DNA of 64,000 nucleotides from Pseudomonas sp. C2B4 (GCF_013359695.1 NZ_JABFMU010000014.1:1-64000); one strand, 5' to 3'; numbered from the stretch's first letter, positions 53,172 to 62,836 are shown. Program-made: numbers and translations. Notes: generated by a model not told the origin, from the letters alone.

Positions 53172-54839
53172 TCAATCCTGCCACAGCACCGCTTCGCTGC
53201 GCTCGCTCCATTCTTCGAAGCGGGCCCCGTAGGCCGCCTCGATCACGTTGCGCTTGATTTTCAGGGTCGGTGTCAGGAAGCCGTTTTCCACCGCCCAACT
53301 GTCTTTGACCACCACCAGACGCCGCAAGCGTTCGTGCTTATCGAGCGCACCGTTGACCTCTTCCAGCAGTTTTTCCAGGCTGGAGTGGAGTCCGGCGCGC
53401 GCACTTCCTCCCGCGTCCTGTTGCCCCACGGCCGAGAGCACGCACAAGCCCAGCGGTGCACTCAAGCCATCGCCCACCACACAGACCTGCTCGATGCGTG
53501 AATGCACCGCCAGGCGATTTTCGATGGGCGCCGGTGCCACGTACTTGCCTTTGCTGGTCTTGAAAATTTCCTTCAGGCGCCCGGTCAGGCGCAGGTTGCC
53601 TTCGGCGTCTTGCTCGCCTTTGTCGCCGGTGCGCAGGAAGCCATCCTCGGTAATGGTGTCGGCGGTTTTCTGCGGCTCCTTGAAATACCCGAGCATGGTC
53701 GCGCCACTGCGCACCTGGACCTCGCCCGAGTCGTCGATCCGCACTTCGACTTCGGGGCATGGCTTGCCGATCCAGCCTTCCTTGTACTGGCCCGGTAGGC
53801 AAATGTGCGAGTAACCACAGCTTTCGGTCATACCGTAGACCTCCAGTACATCCAGCCCAAGCTTTTGGTACCAGCGCAGCAACGTCAGCGGTACCGGCGC
53901 CGCACCGGACAAGGCCACCCGCAAGGCGTCCAGCCCCAACCCCGCCAGGACTTTGTGTCCGACCCGCTTGCCAACGATTGGCAGGCCAAGCAGGAAGTCG
54001 AGGCGTTTCGCCGGGATTTTGCTGTACACCCCCATCTGGAATTTGGTCCAGATGCGCGGCACGCCAAACATCGCCGTCGGCCGGGCACGCCGCAGATCGT
54101 CGAGAAAGGTGTCGAGGCTCTCGGCAAAGAACACGGTCTGCCCGGTATAGATCGACGCCAGCTCGACGAACATGCGCTCGGCAACGTGGCACAACGGCAG
54201 ATACGACAGCAGTCGATCCGACTCATTGAGTCCGAACAGTTGCGTGCCGTGGGTGGTGGCGAAGCCCAGATTGCCAAAGCTATGCATCACGCCTTTGGGC
54301 ATTCCGGTGGTTCCGGAGGTGTAGATGATGGTCGCCAGTTTATCGGCGCCGGGTTTGGGGTCGTCCTGGATCGGCGTGCTGCATTGCAGATCAGCCCAGC
54401 TGAAATGGAAGTCGCCCGGCGGATGCAGCGGCAGGCTGATGGTCACCAGGTCCGGGCTCACCCCGCGTGACATGCCGGGCCAGTCGTCGAGCTTGCCGAT
54501 AAAGGCCAGTGCCGCTTCCGAATGGTCCAACACCTGGGCGACGGACTCGGCAGTGAGATTCGGGTACAGCGGCACCGAGACATGCCCGGCCATCCAGATC
54601 GCCAGGTCGGCAATGATCCAGTGCGCGCAGTTTTTTGAAATCAGGGCGATGTGACTGCCTTGGGGCAATTCCCGCGCCCGCAACCAGTGCGCCGCGCAGC
54701 GGGCCTGATGGCCGACGTCGGCCCAGGTCAGCGTTTCGACCTGCCCGCCGCCGATGGGCTGGACCATGAAGCGCTGGCGGGGATGACGGGCCTCACGCTC
54801 GTAGAAAACGTCCAGCGGCAAACGAAAAGCAGCAGACAT
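53172..54839 (-). CDS. AMP-binding acyl-CoA synthetase
   Basis: This 555-residue ANL-family enzyme has the P-loop motif TIIYTSGTTGMPKGVMHS, the VYGMTESCGYSHI block and the A8 hinge (FLRTGDKGEQDAEGNLRLTG). It is close to the long-chain fatty acyl-CoA ligase group (FadD15-like). The start at 54839 has AAGGAG eight bases before. It is paired with the thioesterase gene. Confidence 0.92.
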   Translation of the reverse strand: MSAAFRLPLDVFYEREARHPRQRFMVQPIGGGQVETLTWADVGHQARCAAHWLRARELPQGSHIALISKNCAHWIIADLAIWMAGHVSVPLYPNLTAESVAQVLDHSEAALAFIGKLDDWPGMSRGVSPDLVTISLPLHPPGDFHFSWADLQCSTPIQDDPKPGADKLATIIYTSGTTGMPKGVMHSFGNLGFATTHGTQLFGLNESDRLLSYLPLCHVAERMFVELASIYTGQTVFFAESLDTFLDDLRRARPTAMFGVPRIWTKFQMGVYSKIPAKRLDFLLGLPIVGKRVGHKVLAGLGLDALRVALSGAAPVPLTLLRWYQKLGLDVLEVYGMTESCGYSHICLPGQYKEGWIGKPCPEVEVRIDDSGEVQVRSGATMLGYFKEPQKTADTITEDGFLRTGDKGEQDAEGNLRLTGRLKEIFKTSKGKYVAPAPIENRLAVHSRIEQVCVVGDGLSAPLGLCVLSAVGQQDAGGSARAGLHSSLEKLLEEVNGALDKHERLRRLVVVKDSWAVENGFLTPTLKIKRNVIEAAYGARFEEWSERSEAVLWQD

Positions 54840-54936
54840 GCGACTCGCTCCTTTGTTTTTGGTCTGGAGCAAGCGTAGCCAACCAAGCAAGTGCTTGGTT
54901 AGCTATTTCATACAATTTTTTCAAACACCGATACCC

Positions 54937-55027
54937 CTGTGGGAGCGAGTCCGCTCGCGAAAGCGGTGTATCAGCTACATTGACGGTGACTGACACTCCC
55001 CCATCGCGAGCAGGCTCGCTCCCACAG
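54937..55027. repeat. REP palindrome pair
   Basis: Inward-facing REP units; the left one (GTGGGAGCGAGTCCGCTCGC) has a two-base change in its loop relative to the right. It lies between sixA and the acyl-CoA ligase gene. Confidence 0.83.
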
Positions 55028-55055
55028 TTGATCGGTGGCGCTCCTGAAAGCAGAG

Positions 55056-55511
55056 TTATGGGTGCTTGATGCTGTTGAGCTTCATCGCGCCGATCACCAG
55101 TTCATTGCTTTCTAGTTCGGCCAGGCCTGCGGTACTGACCCTTTCCGGTGGATAGCCAGCGCCGTGTTGCAGGTAGCTGATCAGGTGCCCAACCAGTGGG
55201 TTATGAGAAACCAGCAGCACATTGGTCACTGACTTCAATTGATCGGTAACCCTGTCAGGATCGAAATCCGGGGTCAGCCAGTCGACGGTGCGGATGTCCG
55301 GTTCGAAACCCAGCGTGTCCTTTACCAGGTGCGCGGTCTGCTGCGCTCGCGCGTAGGGACTGGCATAGATCGCAGTCAGCGGCTGGCCAACCAGGTTGGC
55401 CGTGGTGCGCAGTACTTCTGCACGACCGTTGGCCGTTAATTCCCGCTCCGAATCGTGGGGTTTGGAACCGTGAGGTTCGGCTTCACCATGACGCAATACC
55501 CAGAGTTTCAT
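55056..55511 (-). CDS. sixA: Phosphohistidine phosphatase SixA
   Basis: This 151-residue protein has the histidine phosphatase motif LRHGEAEP at its start and the later VSHNPLVG motif with the second His. In E. coli SixA dephosphorylates Hpt or phosphohistidine-carrying PTS proteins. It overlaps the DUF4389 gene (ATGA) in gpsA-DUF4389-sixA. Confidence 0.93.
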   Translation of the reverse strand: MKLWVLRHGEAEPHGSKPHDSERELTANGRAEVLRTTANLVGQPLTAIYASPYARAQQTAHLVKDTLGFEPDIRTVDWLTPDFDPDRVTDQLKSVTNVLLVSHNPLVGHLISYLQHGAGYPPERVSTAGLAELESNELVIGAMKLNSIKHP

Positions 55512-55855
55512 AGCTTGGGTTCCTCATCTCGGGCCGGATGCGGGGCTGGCGCCACGACGTGCGGTGCCTCACCTTCCGGCGTACGCGGCGTTGGCCAATC
55601 GGCGAACGGCCAGGGCTTCTGGTCGCTGTGGAAACTGCCGAAACGACCGATCTGCGCCAGAAACTGGCTCAGGCTGTCGCCGAAGTTCATCAGGCTGGCG
55701 CTCGGGGCGCCATAGATCAAACGATAGATCAACTGCACCAGCACCACGGCGCCAAGGATGAATTGCGCCACCTGCCAGACCAGCACAAAGACGATCATCC
55801 ACAACACCCGCAGCAGGATGGATTCGTATTTGGCTTCTACTTTTTGATCGCTCAT
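55508..55855 (-). CDS. DUF4389 family membrane protein
   Basis: This 115-residue protein has one or two transmembrane stretches (LRVLWMIVFVLVWQVAQFIL then GAVVLVQLIYRLIYGAP). A Pro-rich C-terminal tail follows. It matches the DUF4389 pattern. No function is known to me. Confidence 0.82.
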   Translation of the reverse strand: MSDQKVEAKYESILLRVLWMIVFVLVWQVAQFILGAVVLVQLIYRLIYGAPSASLMNFGDSLSQFLAQIGRFGSFHSDQKPWPFADWPTPRTPEGEAPHVVAPAPHPARDEEPKL

Positions 55856-55885
55856 GTCTCGCTCCGTTCCTGTTGCGTTGAGGGC

Positions 55886-56911
55886 TCAGTTGAAGCCGCT
55901 GGTGGAAATAAAGTCGACGTCGGTTTTCGGTTCGCCGCGCATCAGCAGCCCGATCACCTGTTCAAGCGTGCGCCCTTCGAACAGGATCGCGTGCAGCCCG
56001 GCGACCAGCGGCATGTACACGCCGACTTCCTGGGCCTTGGCCTTGAGCACCTTGAGCGTATTCACGCCTTCGGCCACTTCGCCCAAACGATTGACCGCCT
56101 CTTCCAGGCTCAAGCCCTGGCCGAGGGCAAACCCGACCTGATAGTTGCGGCTTTTCGGCGACGAACAGGTCACGATCAAATCACCAACGCCCGCCAGGCC
56201 GAGGAAGGTCATCGGGTTGGCCCCCTGATTCACCGCGAAGCGGGTCATCTCCGCCAGCGCCCGGGTGATCAGCATGCTCTTGGTGTTTTCGCCCATGTCC
56301 AGCGCCACCGCCATACCGGCAATGATCGCGTAGACGTTTTTCAAGGCGCCGCCCAGCTCCACCCCAAAACGGTCGGCGCTGGCGTATACGCGAAAGGTGC
56401 GGCCATGCAGCACGGCCTGAACCCGTGTGCAGAGTTCTTCGTCCTCACTGGCGACCACGGTGGCCGTCAGCGCGTGTTCGGCAATTTCACGCGCCAGGTT
56501 CGGCCCGGACAGCACACCGATGCGCGCTTGCGGGGCGATCTCCTCGAGGATCTGGCTCATCAGCTTGAAGGTGTGGGCTTCGATGCCTTTGGTCAGGCTC
56601 ACCAGCATCTTGCCGCGCAGCAACTCGGCGTGCGGGGCCAGCACCGAACGCAAGGCGCTGGAGGGCAGTGCGACGAAACTCAGGTCGCAGGCTTCCAGGG
56701 TGGCTTGCAGGTCAGTGACCGCCGTCACGCCGGGCAAAATCTTGATGCCTTGGAGGTAACGCGGGTTTTCGCGATTGACCCGAATGGCCTCGGCCTGTTC
56801 GGGGTCACGCATCCATTGCAGGACCTGATGTCCGTTTTCGGCCAGCAGGTTAGCCACGGCGGTACCAAAACTTCCGCCTCCCAGGACCGCAATCGGGCGC
56901 TGTTCAGTCAT
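55886..56911 (-). CDS. gpsA: Glycerol-3-phosphate dehydrogenase [NAD(P)+]
   Basis: GpsA makes sn-glycerol-3-phosphate for phospholipids. The 341-residue protein has the Rossmann motif [15 protein letters not shown], then [11 protein letters not shown] and the catalytic region [11 protein letters not shown]. The C-terminal Cys/Ser-rich [18 protein letters not shown] is present. The start chosen is the ATG at 56911 ([12 protein letters not shown]); the frame upstream adds non-homologous residues. It begins the gpsA-DUF4389-sixA operon. Confidence 0.95.
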   Translation of the reverse strand: MTEQRPIAVLGGGSFGTAVANLLAENGHQVLQWMRDPEQAEAIRVNRENPRYLQGIKILPGVTAVTDLQATLEACDLSFVALPSSALRSVLAPHAELLRGKMLVSLTKGIEAHTFKLMSQILEEIAPQARIGVLSGPNLAREIAEHALTATVVASEDEELCTRVQAVLHGRTFRVYASADRFGVELGGALKNVYAIIAGMAVALDMGENTKSMLITRALAEMTRFAVNQGANPMTFLGLAGVGDLIVTCSSPKSRNYQVGFALGQGLSLEEAVNRLGEVAEGVNTLKVLKAKAQEVGVYMPLVAGLHAILFEGRTLEQVIGLLMRGEPKTDVDFISTSGFN

Positions 56912-57106
56912 ATGCAATCCGTTAATCCATACCAGTGGCAATCCCGGCATTATACGGAGCGCCCCAGTGGCGGCCAGCCCCCGCGTCAATTACTGGCGCC
57001 TGGGGGAAGAATTGCAATAAAACCGAGGAAAATGCAGACATCTTGACTGGAAAAGTCATTCCGCTCGGTTAACATGCGCGCCATCGATTAATAACAAGGA
57101 TGTGTT

Positions 57107-59230
57107 GTGTCATTGGCTTCGCCTCCACCCCGCTCGCCGCTGGTTCTGGCACTGGTGTTCAGCTCACCCTTGCTGGCCGACGACTTGTTCCTCGACAACG
57201 ACCCGCTGCCGCAAGTGCTCACGGCCACGCGCCTGAAACAATCGCCGGCGGCCGTACCGGGAAGCATGACGGTGATCGACAACACCCTGATCACCGCCAG
57301 CGGCGCCCGTGACATCAGCGAAGTGCTGCGCCTGGTGCCGGGCATGATGGTCGGCAATATCAGCGGCAATCAGGCGGCGGTGAACTATCACGGCACCAAT
57401 GCCACCGAAGCGCGACGCATGCAGGTGCTGATCGATGGCCGCTCGGTCTACCGTGCTGGCTTGTCCACCGTGGACTGGAGCGACATTCCGGTGGCCATGG
57501 AAGACATCGAGCGCATCGAGGTTTTCCGCGGCCCGAACACCGTCAGCTATGGCGCCAATGCACTGATGGCGGTGGTCAATATCATCACGCGCAACCCGGC
57601 CGACAGCCACGGTACGCGACTGAAAGTCACCCGTGGCCAGCGTGGCATCAACGACTTTTATGCCAGCCAGGGCGTGGGTTGGGATGACGGCGACTTGCGC
57701 CTGAGCCTGTCCGGCCAGCAGGACGATGGCTTCGACACCGACCGCAACGGCGCCGATTACCGTGACAGCCGTCGCTTGAATCGCTTCAACCTCGCCGTCA
57801 GCCAGACACTCAATGAACAGCAAAGCATTGATTGGCAATTGAACGCCAAAGAAGGCAGCAACCAGCGTCCGTATACCTACCGCCCGGTGTTTTCCGGGAT
57901 TACCAGTTCGGGGAACAATTCCGACGTCAACGCCAAGGACTACGCTGGTTCGCTGCGCTGGAACTACGACATCAACCCCGATCACAGCCTGTATATCCAG
58001 GGCTCGGCCCAGCACTGGGATCGCCAGCAAACCTGGCGCGCCTGCGATGCCGAGGTGTCCTTCAGCCCACAGCTGACCGAACTGTGGCAGCTCAACCCGA
58101 ACTACACCGAACGCCTGGCACGCAACATTGAGCGTTTCATCGGCCCCGGTGCACCCGCCGGCGATCCTGCCCAACAGGCATTGGCCAATCAGGTCCTCGA
58201 CCAATGGCGCAACGGCGCCCGGCAGACCGTTTGCGGTGACATCGACCAAAGCACCCGGGAGACACGCTATGACCTTGAGCTCCAGGACACCCTGAGTCTG
58301 TCCGATAGCCTGCGACTGGTCAGCGGCTTGAACTATCGTTACGACCGGGCAGACTCAGAGACCTATTTCAATGGCACCCTCGACGACACCACCTGGCGGG
58401 CATTCGGCCAACTCGAGTGGCGCGCCAGTGAACACTGGTTGCTGCAAGGCGGCGCCATGTTCGAAGACACACAGTTGATCGGCAGCTCGCTGACCCCGCG
58501 AGTGGCGGTCAATTACCTGATCAACCCGCGCCACGGTCTGCGCGCGGTCTATTCAGAAGCCATCCGTTCGCCGGACATGTTCGAGAACAGCGTCAACTGG
58601 AGTTACCGGGTCACCAACCTGCAACCCGGCGCGTATGGCCAGTCCAGCGCCCGCTATTTCGTCAGGACACGCGGGCCCGGCGATCTAGACCAGGAACATA
58701 TGCGTTCCCGGGAACTGGGCTACAACGGCTATTTTGCCGAGTGGGGGCTGGCGGTCGATCTCAAGCTGTTCTACGACGAAATCACCGGCATGATCAGCGA
58801 ACCGCTGCGCAACAATCAATTCATCGCCAGTAACAGCAACAAGGCACGCTTTTCCGGGGCGGAAACCCAAATCGACTGGCGAATCGGCAATGCCGACCGA
58901 CTGCGCCTGACCTACGCCTACGTCGATGCGGACGCGAGCAATCCGCAAGATACCCAACAGACCGCGCGCAACAGTGGCTCCGCCGGTTGGCTGCGGGACT
59001 GGGGTCATGGCTGGACCAGTGCACTCTTCTATTATGGCGACGACGCCCTGAACGGTTACCGCTTCGAGCGGGTTGATACACGCATCGCCAAACGCATTGG
59101 CCTGGGCAAGGCCAGCCTGGAGCTGGCCGGTGTGCTCCAGCAGCGCCTCGACAATCAGCCCACCACCTTCATCGACAACAACTACGACGAGCGTCGCGTG
59201 ATGTACTTCAGCGCGGAGCTGGCGTTTTAA
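57107..59230 (+). CDS. TonB-dependent outer-membrane receptor
   Basis: The 707-residue receptor starts at GTG with an AAGGA Shine-Dalgarno. It has a signal peptide (MSLASPPPRSPLVLALVFSS, cut near LLA), a TonB-box-like segment (PLPQVLTATRLKQ), a plug domain (about residues 45-160) with VLIDGRSVYR and IERIEVFRGPNTVSYGANAL, and a beta-barrel ending in YFSAELAF with terminal Phe. The plug resembles the catecholate/vitamin type (COG4771). No Fur box is visible upstream, so iron control is unsupported. The next gene begins one nt after its stop, and it is first in a three-gene operon with a periplasmic binding protein and a hybrid kinase. Confidence 0.92.
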   Translation: MSLASPPPRSPLVLALVFSSPLLADDLFLDNDPLPQVLTATRLKQSPAAVPGSMTVIDNTLITASGARDISEVLRLVPGMMVGNISGNQAAVNYHGTNATEARRMQVLIDGRSVYRAGLSTVDWSDIPVAMEDIERIEVFRGPNTVSYGANALMAVVNIITRNPADSHGTRLKVTRGQRGINDFYASQGVGWDDGDLRLSLSGQQDDGFDTDRNGADYRDSRRLNRFNLAVSQTLNEQQSIDWQLNAKEGSNQRPYTYRPVFSGITSSGNNSDVNAKDYAGSLRWNYDINPDHSLYIQGSAQHWDRQQTWRACDAEVSFSPQLTELWQLNPNYTERLARNIERFIGPGAPAGDPAQQALANQVLDQWRNGARQTVCGDIDQSTRETRYDLELQDTLSLSDSLRLVSGLNYRYDRADSETYFNGTLDDTTWRAFGQLEWRASEHWLLQGGAMFEDTQLIGSSLTPRVAVNYLINPRHGLRAVYSEAIRSPDMFENSVNWSYRVTNLQPGAYGQSSARYFVRTRGPGDLDQEHMRSRELGYNGYFAEWGLAVDLKLFYDEITGMISEPLRNNQFIASNSNKARFSGAETQIDWRIGNADRLRLTYAYVDADASNPQDTQQTARNSGSAGWLRDWGHGWTSALFYYGDDALNGYRFERVDTRIAKRIGLGKASLELAGVLQQRLDNQPTTFIDNNYDERRVMYFSAELAF

Positions 59231-59231
59231 G

Positions 59232-60164
59232 ATGGCCCATCGTCAGCCGCGCAAGACGCCAGGTATCGGCCGCCTGCTGGCGATGCTGTGCCTGGTGATC
59301 GGCGGTTGGTTGAACAGCCTGACAGCCCATGCCGAAGACATTCTATTGACCGGTACCGACGACAGCCCCGGCGTGCAATCCTTCATCCAGGCCTTGCGCG
59401 AACTGCGCCCTGGCGACCGCGTACGCTTCCAGCCGCTGGCCGATCTGCCGGCACCGAGCAAACTCGCAGGCGACATCCGTTTGATTCTGCTCGACTTGCC
59501 AAGCCTCGACTGGCGCCTGCAAGACGCTCGAGGCCCGGCGACGCTGGTGCTGCGCATCAGCCGACTGCAGGCACGCCAGCATCTGGGGGAAAACCCGCCT
59601 CCGTACCTCAGCCTGCTCTGGAGCGATCCGCCACTGGAGCGCCAATTGCACTTGACCCGATTACTGTTGCCCCAGGTCAAGCGGGTCGGCGTGCTGTATG
59701 ACAGCCACAGTGAATTTCTGTTGAACGAGCTGCGCCGGGCCGCCCGCCCATTGGGGCTTGAGGTGGTGACCGAGCGCTGGGACAACATCCACGACAGTCG
59801 CCCTTTGCAAACCTTGCTGAACAACAGCGATGTGTTGCTGGGCCTCGACGACCCTGACTTGTTCAACCCGAAAACCGTAAAAAACCTGCTGCTGAGCAGC
59901 TATTCGCGACAATTGGCGCTGATCGGGCCCAACGCCGGGTTCGTCAAGGCCGGGAGCCTGGCCAGCACCTACAGCGATCAGAGCGATTGGCTGGCCATTC
60001 TCGATGAACTGCTCGACCAGCCGCCCGCCACGTGGCCGCGCACCTACTATCCGCCTCGCTTCAAAGTCTCAAGCAACCCGCAGGTGGCTCGTTCATTAGG
60101 TATTGAACAGATAAACGAAGCGTCTGTCGCAACACTGTTGGCTGAAAGAGAACGCCGCCCATGA
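59232..60164 (+). CDS. Periplasmic substrate-binding-like protein (ABC_sub_bind type)
   Basis: This 310-residue protein has a signal or anchor sequence (GRLLAMLCLVIGGWLNSLTA, cut near HAE). A two-lobed binding-protein-like body follows: VKRVGVLYDSHSEFLLNELR in the first lobe and SDVLLGLDDPDLFNPKTVKN in the second resemble PF04392 proteins. No ABC permease or ATPase gene accompanies it. Its stop overlaps the kinase start (ATGA). The likely role is to present a ligand to the kinase or to work with the receptor; this is inference. Confidence 0.8.
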   Translation: MAHRQPRKTPGIGRLLAMLCLVIGGWLNSLTAHAEDILLTGTDDSPGVQSFIQALRELRPGDRVRFQPLADLPAPSKLAGDIRLILLDLPSLDWRLQDARGPATLVLRISRLQARQHLGENPPPYLSLLWSDPPLERQLHLTRLLLPQVKRVGVLYDSHSEFLLNELRRAARPLGLEVVTERWDNIHDSRPLQTLLNNSDVLLGLDDPDLFNPKTVKNLLLSSYSRQLALIGPNAGFVKAGSLASTYSDQSDWLAILDELLDQPPATWPRTYYPPRFKVSSNPQVARSLGIEQINEASVATLLAERERRP

Positions 60165-62062
60165 CCTTCCGTCGCCGTTGGGACATCAACACCCGGACCC
60201 AGCTCATCAGCCTCGGCCCTGCCCTGCTGCTGACATTAATGTTGATCAGTTTCTTTACCTTCGTGCGGATCCAGGATTTGCGCCAGGAGCTCAACCATAC
60301 CGGCCAACTCATTGCCAACCAGCTGGCGCCGGCCACTGAATACGGCGTGATTTCGGGCAACAACGAGGTACTGGAAAGCCTGCTCAAGGCCACGCTGGCC
60401 ACGCCCAACGTGCGTTTTCTGGAAATACAGGACAGCGCCAACCGGATTCTGGTGTACGTCGAGCAACCCTCGGCCAACCATGCCCGCCCGCATCAGGTTG
60501 AGGTGTTCCAGGCGCCAGTGCGGTTGCAACGGATCCCGCTGCACAATGATTTTTTCCAGGACAGCAAGGCCGCCAACAGCGCCCCAGCCGAGGATTACCT
60601 CGGTCGGGTGATCGTCGGCTTGTCCAATGATGCATTCAGCCAGCGTCAGCAGGAGATCCTGCTCAAGGCCGCGATCCTGGCGTTGTTCGCCCTGCTGTTT
60701 ACCTTCGTGCTCGCCCGGCGCCTGGCGGGCAGCCTGTCGCAACCGATCCGCGATATCGGCAACGCGGTCAAGGCCATCCAGGACGGCGACTACAAGACGC
60801 CCCTGCCCATTGTCGATGACACCGAACTGGGCGCCCTCTCGCAACACATCAATAACCTGGCCAGCGGTCTGGAGCAGGCCAGCCGCGAACAGCACCAGGC
60901 CATGGCGCAGTTGATCCAGACCCGCGAAGAAGCGGAAAAGGCCAACAACGCCAAGTCGGATTTCCTGGCGATGATGAGCCATGAACTGCGCACGCCCATG
61001 AATGGCGTCCTGGGCATGCTGCAACTGCTGGAAACCACCGAGATGACCCCGGAGCAGGTCGAATACGCTGCGCTGGCTTCGGAGTCGACCGAGCATCTGC
61101 TCAAGGTCATCAATGACATTCTGGACTTCTCGCGTATCGAGCGCTCGGAGCTGGAACTGGAACACATTCCGTTCAACCTCGCCGACCTGATCGGCGCCTG
61201 TGCACAGTCGTTCCAGCACAGTGCCGCGCAACGCGGGCTCGATCTGCACTTGCAGATTCCGGAGGATATGCGGGGGTTGCAGGTTCAGGGCGATCCGACG
61301 CGGATCCGACAGATTCTGGTCAACCTGATCGGCAACGCACTGAAATTCACCGAGCAGGGCCGGGTGTCCATCGAACCGCAATGGCAATCACTGGATCACG
61401 AACTGTTGTGGTTCACCTGCACCGTGCGCGACAGTGGCATCGGCATTGCGGCCGACAGCCTGGAATTGATGTTCAATGCGTTTCAGCAAGCCGACAGTTC
61501 TATTTCAAGACGTTACGGCGGCACCGGCCTGGGCCTGCCGATCGCCCGCACCCTCGCCGAACGCATGGGCGGGACCCTGCGTGCCCAGAGCGAAGAAGGT
61601 TACGGTTCGGTGTTCACCCTGGAAATCCCGTTGGCGCTTTATCAACAGCCACTGCCTGTACTGACGCCGCGAGCGCCAACAGGTAATGGCGACGGTGACG
61701 GGCGCAATGTGCTGCTGGTCGAAGACAATCCGGTCAATCAGACGGTTATCGAAGCGATGTTGCGCAGTCTGGGCTTTACTGTCAGCGTCGCCGTCGATGG
61801 CGCGCAGGCGGTGCGCAGTGCCGAAAGTCTGATTTTCGAAGCGATCCTGATGGACTGCCGATTGCCGGTCATCGACGGTTACGAGGCGACCCGGCAGATT
61901 CGCCAACTGCCCGGTTGCAACGACTTGCCGATCATCGCGCTGACCGCCAATGCCTTGCAGGGCGATCGCGAAGCCTGTTTGTCGGCGGGGATGAACGATT
62001 ACCTGGCCAAGCCCTTCAAACGAACTGATCTTCAGCAAATTCTGCAGCGATGGGTGCAGTAG
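60161..62062 (+). CDS. Hybrid sensor histidine kinase (PA1611-like)
   Basis: The 633-residue kinase has two membrane helices (about 17-35 and 170-190) with a periplasmic loop between (about 36-168, CHASE8-like), then HAMP (about 190-245) and a short coiled coil. HisKA follows with His274 in MMSHELRTPMNG. The HATPase has N (LVNLIGNALKFTEQG), G1 (RDSGIGI) and G2 (TGLGLPIA) boxes. The C-terminal receiver has Asp565 in LMDCRLPVIDGYE. There is no Hpt domain, so phosphate must pass to a separate Hpt protein. By synteny (next to fabA-fabB) it matches P. aeruginosa PA1611, which contacts RetS and HptB; the hptB-like gene in this window is a plausible partner. Confidence 0.9.
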   Translation: MTFRRRWDINTRTQLISLGPALLLTLMLISFFTFVRIQDLRQELNHTGQLIANQLAPATEYGVISGNNEVLESLLKATLATPNVRFLEIQDSANRILVYVEQPSANHARPHQVEVFQAPVRLQRIPLHNDFFQDSKAANSAPAEDYLGRVIVGLSNDAFSQRQQEILLKAAILALFALLFTFVLARRLAGSLSQPIRDIGNAVKAIQDGDYKTPLPIVDDTELGALSQHINNLASGLEQASREQHQAMAQLIQTREEAEKANNAKSDFLAMMSHELRTPMNGVLGMLQLLETTEMTPEQVEYAALASESTEHLLKVINDILDFSRIERSELELEHIPFNLADLIGACAQSFQHSAAQRGLDLHLQIPEDMRGLQVQGDPTRIRQILVNLIGNALKFTEQGRVSIEPQWQSLDHELLWFTCTVRDSGIGIAADSLELMFNAFQQADSSISRRYGGTGLGLPIARTLAERMGGTLRAQSEEGYGSVFTLEIPLALYQQPLPVLTPRAPTGNGDGDGRNVLLVEDNPVNQTVIEAMLRSLGFTVSVAVDGAQAVRSAESLIFEAILMDCRLPVIDGYEATRQIRQLPGCNDLPIIALTANALQGDREACLSAGMNDYLAKPFKRTDLQQILQRWVQ

Positions 62063-62160
62063 TACAGGCCTTTCGAGCATCTGCGACTGGCGTGAAAGAC
62101 GAAAGTGCGGCAGTCTTAGGCACCCGAACAGGCCCGAAAAGGGGCTTGAATAAAAATTTC

Positions 62161-62176
62161 AGTGCACAAGTGTACT
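62161..62176. promoter_or_regulatory. Candidate DesT/FabR-type operator upstream of fabA
   Basis: AGTGCACAAGTGTACT is an inverted repeat (AGTGCAC with AGTACAC in the other half, one mismatch) about 135 bp before fabA. It resembles the palindromes bound by TetR-family regulators of unsaturated fatty acid genes. The match is visual only. Confidence 0.45.
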
Positions 62177-62309
62177 TTCATGTCCTTGGTGCTGTGACTT
62201 TCACCACAACGCAATAGTCTATGAGTAGGCTGCCGGTTCGAGGCATGAACGCTTCGATCGGCCGGGAAGATTTGCCCCACCTGCCGCATGGGACTATTGA
62301 GGAGCTCGC

Positions 62310-62825
62310 ATGACCAAACAAAACGCCTTTACCCGGGAAGACCTGCTGCGCTGCAGTCGCGGTGAGCTGTTCGGCCCAGGTAACGCGCAACTGCCCGCCC
62401 CTAACATGCTGATGGTTGATCGCATCACCCTGATCAGCGAAGAGGGTGGCAAGTACGGCAAAGGTGAATTGGTCGCCGAGCTGGATATCAATCCGGACCT
62501 GTGGTTCTTTGCCTGCCATTTCGAAGGCGATCCGGTGATGCCAGGCTGCCTGGGCCTTGACGCCATGTGGCAACTGGTCGGCTTTTTCCTGGGCTGGCAA
62601 GGCCTGCCAGGCCGCGGTCGCGCCCTGGGTTCGGGCGAAGTGAAATTCTTCGGCCAGGTCCTGCCGACCGCCAAGAAAGTCACCTATAACATTCATATCA
62701 AGCGCGTCCTGAAGGGCAAGCTGAACCTGGCCATTGCCGACGGTTCGGTCACTGTCGACGGTCGCGAAATCTACACCGCCGAAGGCCTCCGGGTTGGCGT
62801 GTTCACCTCCACTGACAACTTCTAA
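62310..62825 (+). CDS. fabA: 3-hydroxydecanoyl-ACP dehydratase/isomerase FabA
   Basis: FabA dehydrates and isomerises the C10 intermediate, the branch point to unsaturated fatty acids. The 171-residue protein has the catalytic His in [17 protein letters not shown] and the Asp in [17 protein letters not shown]. The start has TGAGGAG upstream. fabB follows after 11 nt. Confidence 0.97.
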   Translation: MTKQNAFTREDLLRCSRGELFGPGNAQLPAPNMLMVDRITLISEEGGKYGKGELVAELDINPDLWFFACHFEGDPVMPGCLGLDAMWQLVGFFLGWQGLPGRGRALGSGEVKFFGQVLPTAKKVTYNIHIKRVLKGKLNLAIADGSVTVDGREIYTAEGLRVGVFTSTDNF

Positions 62826-62836
62826 GGGTTATCCGC

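Noticed and set aside
56912..57106. Fur box before the TonB-dependent receptor gene
   Set aside because: No GATAAT-type 19-mer is seen, so iron control is not claimed.
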